Source of the DNA: Ophiostoma sp. CBS 140.51
Taxonomy: Eukaryota; Ascomycota; Sordariomycetes; Ophiostomatales; Ophiostomataceae
Length of the DNA stretch: 64,000 nt
Assembly (NCBI GenBank): GCA_029298735.1
Contig: JANSLP010000031.1
Coordinates: forward strand, 124,001-188,000
Direction: 5' to 3'
In this document: positions 34,824 through 44,690 of the stretch, one piece after another
Layout of the letters: every line of letters starts with the position of its first letter
Numbering within the stretch: the first letter of the stretch is position 1
Notes under the pieces: generated by a model
Seen by the model: the letters and a program-made list of their open reading frames with translations, nothing else
What the model was told of the DNA's origin: nothing
Databases searched by the model: none
Program-made: the position numbers and the translations under genes

Positions 34824-36128
34824 ATGTCGCACACAGAGCCTATGGAGATCGACCCACAGGCGAGTGCCTGCACCATGGCCAGTGCCAGCACTGCCCTTGT
34901 TCTCTTCTCTCTGGACAAGACGGACAAGACCAGCATGCACGCCGGCCAAGATGGCCGGACGAAGGAGCCCAACTCTGCCGCCACCGCCATTGCCCTGCCA
35001 GATAGCGGGGCGCTCGATTCTTCTTCCGACTCGTCTTCCACGGCCACACCTTCGTCTCCGACGTTGCCTCCAATCAAGCCCCGTGCCTACTACTGCGTCA
35101 CTCGGCTGCCCCGTGGTGAGATTGAACATCGTGCGGCCATGGGCCGCTGCACGTACTGTGACGACGAAAACCACTCGCGCACCACGTGTGCCTCTGGCCG
35201 TCTGATGCGCCGGGTGCCCAAGCGGGTGCTCAACGAACGTCTGGGCCGCAGTGTGTGCCCCTTTTGTGGCGACCCGGACCACGATAAACATTGCAAAGCC
35301 ACGTGCCCTCTGCGGATCAAGCTACAGGAGGTTCTGGACGCCAAAGAAGAGGCGTACCGCAACAGCACGCTCAAACCTACCGAGGCCCGGACCCAGCGGA
35401 CGGCCGCCGATGCTCTCATTTTGGCTCTGGAGCGGCAGACGGAGCGTAAATTCTCCTCCTACGCCCCTGGTCCTCGCTTCAACAACCGCCCAAGTCGCAC
35501 ACAGCGTTCTGACTGGCGTGGATTCAGTGAGCGGGGAGAGCAGCGCAAGCATGGTTACGGACAGGATGCGGACCAGCACATGCCTTACAACCAGCCGCCT
35601 AGAAAAAAGGTCTACCTCAAGCGGCCGCCCATGAGCAAGACCAACGCTCCGTGGCGGATTGGCCTGGTGCACTCAGTGCCTATGTCCGTACCCGAAGAGG
35701 ACCCTTTTTGTGTGCCTACCTCTACTCGCGTCGCCGAACAGGACCAGGTTGACCTTATTGACTTGGATATTGCACCCCCTAGTCCTCCCAGTGCCAGCTC
35801 TTCCAACAGTTTGTCTGGCAGTGACAGTGACAGCAACAACTCTGCCACCAGCACGCCCTTCACTACGCCTGAAAAGTCCAACAACGTCCCGAGTGGCACA
35901 AATTTCAAGAGACTCTCATGCGATTTGTCGCCGCCACCACCACTCAACCTTTTGGACACGGACGTGACCGAGGTGGTCTGGAACAACATTTTCATTCCGC
36001 CCAGTAATGTGGCAAAAGGTTCTGAGCAGAACCTTGTCACGACGCCAGACATCACCCCCGAGGAGAGTGGTGCGGGGGAGGATCTGATTGATTGGGGCAT
36101 CGATGATCTGGATCTGGAGTGCAAGTGA
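34824..36128 (+). CDS. Protein with two CCHC-type zinc knuckles, 434 aa
   Basis: A single exon. Residues 1-90 are Ser/Thr-rich and disordered. At about 109-122 is a classical knuckle, C-x2-C-x4-H-x4-C (CTYCDDENHSRTTC). At 145-161 is a second Cys/His cluster, CPFCGDPDHDKHCKATC, which fits C-x2-C-x4-H-x3-C or C-x2-C-x4-H-x7-C. Between them lies a basic linker (GRLMRRVPKRVLNERLGRS). A helix follows (RIKLQEVLDAKEEAYRN), then an Arg/Gly/Tyr-rich stretch to about 280, and a long acidic Ser/Pro-rich C-terminus ending DDLDLECK. Paired knuckles with basic RG-rich DNA suggest single-stranded RNA or DNA binding. The same knuckle occurs in retroelement Gag proteins, but no reverse transcriptase or integrase follows. 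No named homologue is recognised. Confidence 0.75.
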   Translation: MSHTEPMEIDPQASACTMASASTALVLFSLDKTDKTSMHAGQDGRTKEPNSAATAIALPDSGALDSSSDSSSTATPSSPTLPPIKPRAYYCVTRLPRGEIEHRAAMGRCTYCDDENHSRTTCASGRLMRRVPKRVLNERLGRSVCPFCGDPDHDKHCKATCPLRIKLQEVLDAKEEAYRNSTLKPTEARTQRTAADALILALERQTERKFSSYAPGPRFNNRPSRTQRSDWRGFSERGEQRKHGYGQDADQHMPYNQPPRKKVYLKRPPMSKTNAPWRIGLVHSVPMSVPEEDPFCVPTSTRVAEQDQVDLIDLDIAPPSPPSASSSNSLSGSDSDSNNSATSTPFTTPEKSNNVPSGTNFKRLSCDLSPPPPLNLLDTDVTEVVWNNIFIPPSNVAKGSEQNLVTTPDITPEESGAGEDLIDWGIDDLDLECK

Positions 36129-38144
36129 CAGGGAAAGGGTTGTAGGAGATCTGGAGGACAAGGTCACTGTAGCATCGATGGCCCAATCATTGCTCTTGTC
36201 TGTGCACTTTCTGCAAGTGGCTGTTTTGGGAAAGGATTCTGGGAGTTTGGGACTTTGATAGTTTAGGAGGTAAGGATTGGAATCTGACTTTAGGGGAAAG
36301 GGGGTGCTTACTTTTGTTGGGACGAGGAACCAAGGAGCATAGGAGAATAATAGAATAGGGCGAACAGCAGAGATAATATTTTTTAATATTTAAAATGTCC
36401 GAGTGGCCACAATCGTGTCGTACAAGAAGTGAACAGTCCAAAATCAATATACTCTGTCCTCCCCTCTCAGTTCTCTCCCTTTGTCATTGAAAATGCAGCT
36501 GTCCTGCATCATCGGCCCTCCACAAAAATCGTCGCGTGTCTCTTCTTTTTGTGCCCACGCTTGTCTTCCCACACAGCTACCCCACGGAACACTCACGTTC
36601 ACGACCTCTGTGCATCGTCAGACCGCCCATTCACTTCATTGTTCTTCTTCCTTGCCTTCTCCCGCTTCGTCCATCCGTCCCGTGTCTCTGTACGCCCAGG
36701 ATACCATCACTGTCCTGCTGTCCTCCTATGGGGGTGGCAAAAAGAACAGAGCTTCTTTTTGTGCCATTGTGAACCTGTGATGCTGCTCATTCCGTGGCAC
36801 AGGATACGGAGAATAGGGAGGGCACAGAAGCGGGACAGCAGTCAGTAGTGATTGACTTCACAAAAGGGGCGTGTCCGATTGGGAGGATCGGCACAAAGAA
36901 TCACAAGGGGAGCACAGCGGTAAAAGAAGATGCCACAAAAGAAACAAAAGAACACAAAGGGACAAACTGTAGTATCACAGCAGACAGAGTGAGCGCAAGA
37001 CATGACCGAAAGCGTTCACCTACAGATTTTGTGCAGAGAGCTGTAAATGTATAATGCGCGTAAGAGTTGTGAGCTGCGAGTGGACGATCAGAAAGGCAAA
37101 AGGGACGGAGAAGGGAGCACAAGAGTGAACAATGCAAAGCTCGGCTGCTCCCTTTTGTTGCCTCTTGACTTTTGTGTGACCACACTATCGTGAGCTGCGG
37201 TATACAAGATGTCTCGGAATGGGGAGGTTTCTTTTCTCCTGATCTTTTTCTTCTGTTTATTCCATGGATGTGGAAATTCCATCTCTCATTTTCGACAGAA
37301 ATTATTTGTGTTGTTTTCATTTTATGAGGCAGATTTTCAAGGGGATAAAAAGTTAGAAACACACAAAATAAAAACTAGATAATCTTGATGAATGTCTGTA
37401 GAATATGTGAAAGTTCAAAAAGCTTCAGAGCACAAGATCAGCTCCTGCTCGTGTCACCTTGCAGCGGGGCCATGGGGCCACAAATATGATTGTGTGAACA
37501 CAAAATTCCCCCACGGAAACACATATCCTTCATCGTTTATGTGATTTTATGCCGCAACCATCCTAGGCGATTAAGAAATCCAAGACATGAGTTCCGGGCG
37601 GTGACTCCAGCGAGAGGCTACTTATTTTACAGCTGAACAGGCAAGATAGGCGAGCGAGACAAACATGTGTCGGGATACGAGGACATACCACGGGGCGAAA
37701 TTAGGAGTTCATCGTTCAAACCCCCGGTTGCCCGAAAATGTGAAAACGCCACGCGAGGTTCCCAGCGGTCTGGGACTGGGACTCTTTGCCAAGACCCGGA
37801 GGGGACGACGAACAGACGAAAGAGGAGATAGAAACGAGATGATGCAGTCGTATCGAACCGTATCGATACTTCTCAACCACCGATCCAGCTCTTTATCTTG
37901 CTGGTGAACCCTTGCAATCTTTGCGCAGCTCTCGGCTACCCAGGCAGACAGGCAGACAGGCAGACAGGCAGAGAGCCACGCCACTGGGACAAGTCCTTGT
38001 TGTGCCCCTACAAATCTCGTTTCCCTGCGTCCGGCTATACTTGTCATTTTTATGTGCACAGTCGTAAACTTTCGTTAATATTAAGAGGTAGCCTACAGTC
38101 TCAAAACAGAACCATTTCGCACCTATCCCCTTCGCGTCGCATTC
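36129..38144. other. Intergenic region between convergent genes
   Basis: It lies between the zinc-knuckle gene (+) and the Ecm4-type gene (-), so both 3' flanks are here. It contains the second copy of an 18-mer (37391-37408), four perfect 8-bp tandem units at 37941-37972, and short open frames with no recognisable content. Confidence 0.5.
37941..37972. repeat. 8-bp tandem repeat, four perfect copies
   Basis: CAGGCAGA repeats four times without mismatch; non-coding. Confidence 0.95.
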
Positions 38145-39212
38145 TTACTCCTCCTCCTTGGGCAGCGGCTCAATCAGCTGGGCCGGCCCGGCCGGGATGA
38201 TAAGGGGCCCGTTGTCCTTGAGCACCACCTTGTACCGGGACCGCGCATAGCCTTCGACGTAGTGACCGATGAACGGCACCGTGGTATCGTGGAAAGCGCC
38301 GCGAGTCTGCGACCGAACAGCGGCACCGTCCCAGTAGAGCCGTCGAAGCCACAGGTGGAGGTAGGGGTAGTCGTGGCGGATCGATTTCAGAGTGCACTGG
38401 AAGACGGTGGCATAGGCGGCGTCAAAGCGGGCCAGTGTGGTGTAGAGCCGGACATCGGCTTCGGTAAGGCTGTCGCCGAACAAGAACGGCTTACCGTGAG
38501 ACGCCAGGATGCCCTCCAGTCGGTCTAGAGATGCAAATAGCTTCGGCAAGTGCTCGTCGTAGGCGGCCTGCGACGCCGCAAAGCCAATTTTGTAAACACC
38601 ATTGTTGACCGTATTGTAGACCCAGTCGTTGAGGGCATCAATCTCGGCTCTCTTGTCCTCCGGATACAGTCCACCACCCGGCTGGTTCACTTCACGGCGC
38701 TCTTCGGGCAGAAGAGAGTCGAATGCCGATGCGAAAATACGGATAATCTCGCTCGACTCGTTATTGACGAGCGTGCCCGTCTTCTTGTCCCACAACACAG
38801 GCACGGTGTAGCGGCCGACATAGTTTGGGTTGGCCTTGAGGTAAAGCTCCTTGAGTTTAGTGAAGCCGTACAGCGGATCCTTGGGGAGAGAACCGCCTTC
38901 GCCGCTAAAATACCAGCCCTCGGGGCCCATGTAGTTGTGTAGCCGGTAAAGGTCGACAATGTCGTCGAGGCCCTTGAGCTTGCGGACGATGAGTGTTCGG
39001 TGGGCCCAGGGACACCCCGGAGCAAAGTACAGGGCATATCTGCCCTTCTCCGGCGGATAGAGCGCGCCCGGCTCACTCGACACGGTGTGGCGGAACTCGC
39101 TGTCCGGGCGCACAAAGCTGCCGTCAGCGGCTTGGTAGGGCTGTCGCAACGTTAAGGTTAGTATTTGTGTGAAGTGGATGCGATGCGGGGAGCTTACCGT
39201 AGTGGTGGTCAT
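38145..39212 (-). CDS. S-glutathionyl-hydroquinone reductase / Xi-class GST (Ecm4-like), 336 aa
   Basis: Xi-class GSTs reduce glutathionyl-quinones using an active-site Cys. Exon 1 is only 39212-39198 (MTTTT). The intron (57 nt) has a GTAAGC donor, ACTAACC branch and GCGACAG acceptor; it is also readable in frame, so a naive model retains it. Exon 2 is 39140-38145. The catalytic motif is PGCPWAHR with Cys at residue 48. NYVGRYTVPVLWDKKTGTLVNNESSEIIR is split over family-typical blocks, here VPVLWD and NNESSEI. The C-terminal helical domain has LNDWVYNTVNNGVYK, FGDSLTEADVRLYTTLARFD and the IRHDYPYLHLWLRRLYW signature. Length and motifs fit Ecm4/Gto-type enzymes. It diverges from the aldo-keto reductase gene across a 1.2-kb shared promoter. 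Confidence 0.93.
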   Translation of the reverse strand: MTTTTVSSPHRIHFTQILTLTLRQPYQAADGSFVRPDSEFRHTVSSEPGALYPPEKGRYALYFAPGCPWAHRTLIVRKLKGLDDIVDLYRLHNYMGPEGWYFSGEGGSLPKDPLYGFTKLKELYLKANPNYVGRYTVPVLWDKKTGTLVNNESSEIIRIFASAFDSLLPEERREVNQPGGGLYPEDKRAEIDALNDWVYNTVNNGVYKIGFAASQAAYDEHLPKLFASLDRLEGILASHGKPFLFGDSLTEADVRLYTTLARFDAAYATVFQCTLKSIRHDYPYLHLWLRRLYWDGAAVRSQTRGAFHDTTVPFIGHYVEGYARSRYKVVLKDNGPLIIPAGPAQLIEPLPKEEE

Positions 39213-40433
39213 GTCAGCAATCAGTGTAAGTGAAGTAATGTGAGTTGATATGATTTCGGATGGTTTATTTTCTGATGCTACTAATCAGATCCAACAGATG
39301 TCGCATCTCACGACTGCTATATTCTTGAAGCATCAGAACAATCATCGTATAGTCACCCTCTTGCCCCTCCGGCGATGTCTTTATATCCTTTGTCATTATT
39401 TGGGCCGCTAACCACACCTAAAGTCGGCCGATGACGCGATAGCACGAGACGGCGTATTGGAGGCGCACCATCACCCAAATCGTACTGAAGGCACACCACC
39501 ACAACTTCCCCCCATTTGTCATTCTTGTAAATCCGTAGTCTCGGACGAAAAGTATGCTTGGAAATGCAAACCAGGCAAGCCTGGGCGAGCACACATTTTA
39601 TGTGTGTCCTTTCAATTGAAAGAGAAGCGTTTGCTAAAGAAGTGTAAATAACATTTATTAGCTGCATATTTATTATTTTCACTGCATCCCGACTTCACTC
39701 GACTTTTGACAAACATTCAATTGAAATCTCCAGCTTCGTTTCATTTTCATTGCTCTTTCAGATCCCAACTCTATTCACTTCTCAAACTCAAGTTCAATAG
39801 TACATTATATTATTTCCACCTTATCCTGGCCCTTCTTTTTGACGTCTTCTTCTTCTCCATTCGTCGGTCCCTAATCGGCAGGCTGAAGGACGGGATGGGT
39901 TCCTCCAAATTCGACTTCAAACGGCAGCTGCCATCCGCTTGCTGACGAATCGATGCGTTAATTGAGTCGACAACCAGGTTCCTTCGCCCCCGTGTGCCGT
40001 TCCCCGCGTCAAACATATACAGTATTGGCATGATTCTTTAGTTGTTTCCTTCTCGATACCTCATAATTCCTTCTGTTAAAAGTCGTGTATCGCTTCCGCG
40101 CTTTTAGGCGAGTTTCCAGTCTTACGTCCCGCTCAAGTGGTCGGTTCGTCGCGTAGTGCTGACAATGCCGCCAGCGTAGCCACATAGCACACAATTTTGG
40201 GGTGAGCTCCCCACACCGGCGATCCGACTTGTTGCCACGCTAGTGCCACTCCCAAACTTGCCCAAAAGATGCCGGCCGGTGGCCGACTGGCCGATGCGGC
40301 ACATTGCGTCTAGAGAGGGGGAGTATATATGGAAGGTACCGTCTGTTCTTGTTCCCGTTCCTGTCGTTTTGAACCTGCCAAGACAAACACCCCAACGACC
40401 AACCGCACACCTTTTCCAACACTCAATTGATAC
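39213..40433. promoter_or_regulatory. Divergent promoter between the GST-Xi and AKR7 genes
   Basis: The two genes start at 39212 (-) and 40434 (+). On the AKR side a TATA-like TATATAT lies at 40324-40330, about 104 nt before the ATG, followed by a C/T-rich stretch typical of a start region. The middle (39640-39850) is A/T-rich. No protein-coding signal is seen; a shared control of the two redox genes is an inference. Confidence 0.5.
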
Positions 40434-41441
40434 ATGATGGCCTCCACACAAAAGGTCGTCTTTGGGGCGATGACGTTTGGCACGGCGGGTGCTGAACAAG
40501 CACGCGTGCACGACTTGTCGGACTGCGCGGCCATCCTGGACGTGTTTCAGAAGCACGGGCACAACGAGATTGACACGGCGCGGACCTACGGCGGGGGGTC
40601 GTCGGAGCAGTACTTGGGACAACTGGATCTCAAGGGGCGCGGTATTGTCCTCGACACCAAACTGTCTCCCCGCCGGAGGGCCGGCGCCGCGCACACGTAC
40701 ACGCACCACCCGGAAAATTTGAAGCCGGCCCTGCTCGAAAGCCTAAAAGCTTTGCAGACGGACAAGGTCGACATGTGGTACCTGCACGCGCCGGACCGGA
40801 ACGTGCCGTACGAGGACACTCTCCGAGAAGTCAACAACCTGTACGAGCAAGGCTACTTCCGGCGGTTTGGCATCAGCAACTATGCTGCCTGGGAGGTGGC
40901 GCAAATGGCCGAAATCATCAAGCGCAATGGGTGGAAGACGATTGATGTCTACCAGGGCGTGTACAATGCACTGCACCGCGCGGCCGAGCCGGAGCTGTTT
41001 CCTTGTCTACGCCACTATGGAATTGGTTTCTACGAGTATAACCCCATTGCCGGCGGTATGCTGACGGACCGCTACACCAGAACTGTGACCTCCCAGGACC
41101 TCGAGCCCGGGAGCCGTTTCGACCCCGCCAAGACACAGGGCGCGAGCTACCGGCAGCGGTACTGGAACGACGCGTACTTTGACGCTTTGGATGTGGTGCG
41201 CCCCGTGGCTAAGAAGCACGGGATCCCGACGGCGGAGGCGGCGCTGCGGTGGGTCAGTCACCATTCAATTTTGGACAAGGCCAAGGGGGATGCCGTCATT
41301 ATCGGCGCAAGCAGTGCAGCACAGCTTGAAGAGAATTTGACGAGTCTCGAAAAGGGACCGCTGCCGGATGAGGTGGTGCAGGCCTTTGACGATGCATGGA
41401 ATGTGGTCAAGGCAGTGTGCAAGCCGTACTTTCGTGTCTAA
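40434..41441 (+). CDS. Aldo-keto reductase, AKR7 (aflatoxin aldehyde reductase) type, 335 aa
   Basis: NADPH-dependent carbonyl reductase of the AKR7 type, which acts on aldehydes and dialdehydes in the cytosol. A single exon. The fold starts VVFGAMTFGTAG. The catalytic tetrad is visible as Asp47 and Tyr52 in EIDTARTYGGG, Lys76 in LDTKLSP and His118 in YLHAPDR. Other AKR7 marks are GISNYAAWEVAQ, DVYQGVYNALHR, YNPIAGGMLTDRY and the C-terminal cofactor loop IIGASSAAQLEENL. Two adjacent ATGs occur (MM); either may start. It converges on the SDR gene with only 81 bp between stop codons, and diverges from the GST-Xi gene, so three oxidoreductase genes sit within 4.3 kb. Confidence 0.93.
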   Translation: MMASTQKVVFGAMTFGTAGAEQARVHDLSDCAAILDVFQKHGHNEIDTARTYGGGSSEQYLGQLDLKGRGIVLDTKLSPRRRAGAAHTYTHHPENLKPALLESLKALQTDKVDMWYLHAPDRNVPYEDTLREVNNLYEQGYFRRFGISNYAAWEVAQMAEIIKRNGWKTIDVYQGVYNALHRAAEPELFPCLRHYGIGFYEYNPIAGGMLTDRYTRTVTSQDLEPGSRFDPAKTQGASYRQRYWNDAYFDALDVVRPVAKKHGIPTAEAALRWVSHHSILDKAKGDAVIIGASSAAQLEENLTSLEKGPLPDEVVQAFDDAWNVVKAVCKPYFRV

Positions 41442-41522
41442 TGCGTAGCAGACAGATAGAATGTCCAGTATCTAATTTATTTGAGCGTCTATATACAATT
41501 TTATTTGATTCTCTCTCATTGC

Positions 41523-42430
41523 TCACTTGCCCGTGTCGGTGGCCGCCATGACGCGCTCCATGCCCGGGTCGCAGAAGGGGTACGGGTCGCGGTAGTGCAG
41601 GTTCTGGCCCGAGCACTCAATGGCCTGGCCCTTGATCACCTTGAGGTCGGGGCGGGCCTCGTCCTTGCCATCCAGGAAAATCAGGACAGCCTTGGCAATC
41701 TGGGAGACAGGCGTAAAGTACTCTTCGGGGAACTGCTGCCACAGCTCGGCCGTCAACAAGTTGGTCTTAACCGTACCGGGCAGCACCGCATTGACCCGGA
41801 TCTCATCCCGCCGCCACATGTACCGGTCCAGGCACCGCATCAGACCCAGCACGCCGTGCTTGGTGGCCGTGTAGACGGGACTGCTAAACGACGGGTACAG
41901 AGCGCCGCAGCTGGCCGTAAAGGTCAGGACACGCTCGCCACGGGTCGATTCGGGGGACAGCCGGAAATAGTGCTGAGCGAGGTAGGCTGTGGTGGTGGCG
42001 GCGGTCATGCAAATGTCAATGATGCGCTGGGTGCCGCTGGGCAGCGGCGGGGGCTCGTCGCTGTCCGATGCCTCGGTGCGGTCGTAAAACTCGTCGGCGC
42101 GCTCGCCGACACCGGCGTTGGCATAGACAAAGTCGAGGCGCTTGTGCAGACGGAAGATATCGCGGAAAACAGTTCCCAAAGCCTTGTAGTCGGTGACGTC
42201 GACCTGGTGGAAGACACCGCCGATAACACCCTCGGCAGCCTTGGCGGCGGCCGGGTTGTAGTCGAGAATGTGGATTTCCCAGCCGGCCTTGCGCTCGCCG
42301 AGGGCCGTCGCCGTGGCCAAACCGATGCCGCTGGCTGTAAGGTGGGTGGTGAGTGACAATGTTTATATAGTGGAGAGAGTTTTTGAGACTTACCACCGCC
42401 GGTGATGATTGCAACTCTTGTCTCGGGCAT
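41523..42430 (-). CDS. Short-chain dehydrogenase/reductase (15-hydroxyprostaglandin dehydrogenase-like), 282 aa
   Basis: Exon 1 is 42430-42394, exon 2 is 42334-41523; the 59-nt intron splits the cofactor motif and has a GTAAGT donor and CCTTACAG acceptor. Joined residues 10-17 are TGGASGIG, the NAD(P)-binding glycine motif. Asp38 at the end of strand 2 (HILDYNP) suggests NAD(H) preference. The NAG motif is at 85-87 (YANAGVG), with catalytic Ser154 and the YxxxK pair Tyr167/Lys171 (YTATK). The loop PVSQIAKAVLIFLDG and the C-terminal DPYPFCDPGMERV are as in fungal members annotated as 15-PGDH-like. An acidic/Pro insertion (EASDSDEPPPLPSG) lies after NAG. The physiological substrate is unknown. 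Confidence 0.92.
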
Positions 42431-43071
42431 TTTGGGATGATTTGTGTGAATATGGACGTTAAAGAACAGTAACAGAAGGAGGAACAGCAAAGTAGAGAAA
42501 CGGGTGCTCTTCTGTTTATATTTATTCGAGATTGTCCATACACAGTAACAGCTATACACAGTAAGCTCAGCTTCCCGGCTCGTCCGTCTGCCCCCGCATG
42601 AGCTACGGATAGTCTACTGGCGAAACCCCTCATGCACTCTCATGGGTTCAAAAAATTAACGTTAGGAAAGGGGCGGAAACAAGGTCAAGGAAAACAAGAC
42701 GAAGGCCCGGTGCGGAGTCGGGCATGAGAAAACGTGTCAGGAGTCGTGAATTGGAGAGGGTGTTGAAACCCGGGACGGGACTAACAAAACTAGGCCATAA
42801 GGCGTGTTAGTGGCATGTGGAGGTCGTCCGCACCGTTAGCGGATAATCGCAACCGAGAGTGAGAGAGGTCGACGCGTGAGAGACTAACACGACATGGCGG
42901 ACAAGAGGATGGGAAAGGACGAACTAAAACAAAGAGGGCTTTCTCCAAAAATCAAAGAGGGCAAGCATGAGAGAGAAAGGGATGACAGCAGTGTAGTTTG
43001 TTTACAGAGATGGATATATTGTAAACGCCACTCAAACAGAATCTGTCCCTTCAACTGAGTCTACAGCTTGT
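42431..43071. other. Intergenic region upstream of the SDR gene
   Basis: It holds the SDR promoter on its left and the 3' side of the decayed protease on its right. No gene or repeat was seen between 42560 and 43070. Confidence 0.5.
42508..42530 (-). promoter_or_regulatory. TATA-like element upstream of the SDR gene
   Basis: The minus strand reads AATAAATATAAACAG about 85-95 nt upstream of the SDR ATG. The position is reasonable for a fungal TATA element; no experiment supports it. Confidence 0.4.
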
Positions 43072-44690
43072 CTACAGCACCGACAACTCGTAGACGGGGG
43101 ACGATACGCGGGATACACTTTGCCTGCCGTCGTCGGACATTTGGTAGATTTCGGTATCGGCACCGCCACTGAGTTCGCCTTTGCTCACTGTTGAATGTGC
43201 CGTTGTTGTCGTTGCTGGCTGGGGCGTCGATGCTGCCGACGACATGGCATACATGGCATCGACGGTCCCGACATCCAGCTCGGCAGCATCTCCTGTCCGG
43301 CCGTCGACTGGCGCTTCTCCTTCTTCCCTTTTCTTCGCATCAATCTCGTCCAGCTGCTCCTGTCGGGCTGCTGCCGCTTTTGTCTCCTCGTCCTGTGTGC
43401 GATGCCAATGGCGATGCCGGTAATGGCGATGCCGGTAATGGCGATGCCGGTAATGGCGATGCCGGTAATGGCGCCTCCACTCAGACCGTGGTTGCTGGTG
43501 CTGCCTGAGGTCGAGGTTGATGATGGTTGGCTCGCCGTGTCGGATGAGGAGGAGCCCGATGTGCCACTAGTAGCATCGGCTGATACGATGGGCACAATCG
43601 TCGATGCGGCGCCCTCGATCCAGGAGCACTGCGAGACGTTAAAGACGCCGCGCTCATAGTCGACCGACAGGTATGCCTCTTGCAAAAAGGTGCGACCCAA
43701 AGTGTACTGTGTATCGTTGGCCGCCTTCTTCAAAGGGAAATAGTAGCTCGTGCCGTTGGTCACCAGCGGGCTCGACACTTGCAGGTCAAATGCGTCATAC
43801 GGCAGCACAATCGTCACACTCGCACCGCCCTCCAACACGTCCGACAGCTGCAACCAGACTTGTGCGTCGGTACTCAGCAGGGTGGCGTGGTGTGTGCTGT
43901 TGACAAGGTAGAGTCCGGTCTCCTCATCTAGTGTCAAGCTAAAGGCGGCCTCAAATGCCGCACACGCGTCCGCCGGCAACCACAGGAACGGGTCCGTCGA
44001 GTCGATAAAGATATAGATGGGCGCGGACAGCAGCGACTGCGACTCGCCGCTGCTGCTGCCGCTGTAGGTGATGGACTGCAGAGCCACCACCAAATCGCGC
44101 GAGACATCCCCGGCCATGGTGAAACTGACGCCGTTGGGCACAAAGCGGGAGGTGTCGTAGCCGCCGAAAATCAGTTGGCCATAGACCTTTTTGAGTCGAT
44201 AGATGGCACCCGCGGTGTAGCTCCAGCTGAGACTGAGAATGTACCCCTGTGATTTGAGTGATGTGAAATACGACGGCGCCGAGTAGTTGTCGAGCGTCGT
44301 CTGGTTGACGGGCTGCGTGCCCAACCCAAAGATGCCCAGTTAGAATGGTGAGGCCGTGCCGATCATGGCTACCGTCTGGTTGGTGAGCGCGGGCCCGCCC
44401 GAGCTGCCGGACAATAGGCCGATACCCAGCGTCTCTAGCCCGAACTCGGCCGTCTGCTTGTAGCCCAAGTTGGCCTCGAGGCCGACCTGCCCGTCGTTGA
44501 TACCAAACGTGCCCTCGCCCAGCCATGTCGACAAGGTGTCGGTCGAGACCCGTCGCTTGCAGCGCTTGCTGGCAAATCCTTCGCGCGGAAGGGCAGCTTT
44601 GCCCATTTCAGCCTGACCCAAACGGGCCAGACCAGTATACAGTACTGAGTATCCATCCGCAAACCCTCATTTCCAGCCTGTGTCTGAAAC
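43072..44690 (-). pseudogene. Decayed membrane-anchored aspartic protease (pepsin/A1 family)
   Basis: Intact A1 proteases have two lobes, each with a catalytic Asp. The C-terminal lobe is clear: RLKKVYGQLIFGGYDTSRF, the catalytic-type IDSTDPFLWLP, LPYDAF, and TLGRTFLQEAYLSVDYERG, then a Ser/Thr stalk, a membrane segment and a cytosolic tail. Three lesions are visible. The N-terminal lobe with the first DTG-type site is missing; the frame is lost above about 44690. An in-frame TAA at 44342-44340 falls where the family has F-Y-LGIFGLG. Between the membrane segment and the tail the frame shifts: the natural-looking tail (RTQDEETKAAAARQEQ ... VSSPVYELSVL, stop at 43072) is in another frame from the one that continues the membrane segment. 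The TAA sits in TTCTAACTG and could be spliced out. I treat the locus as a pseudogene. Confidence 0.75.
43411..43470 (-). repeat. 15-bp tandem repeat, four perfect copies
   Basis: GCGATGCCGGTAATG repeats four times, preceded by a degenerate GCGATGCCAATG. On the minus strand it encodes the ITGIA units of the protease membrane segment. The unit is a multiple of three, so copy number alone does not shift the frame. Confidence 0.95.

Noticed and set aside
37700..37740. tRNA-like GTTCAAACCCCCGG near 37710-37725
   Set aside because: The bases before the loop do not form a T-arm stem, and no acceptor, D or anticodon arm can be built upstream.
41481..42356. 291-codon plus-strand open frame
   Set aside because: Antisense of the short-chain dehydrogenase gene.
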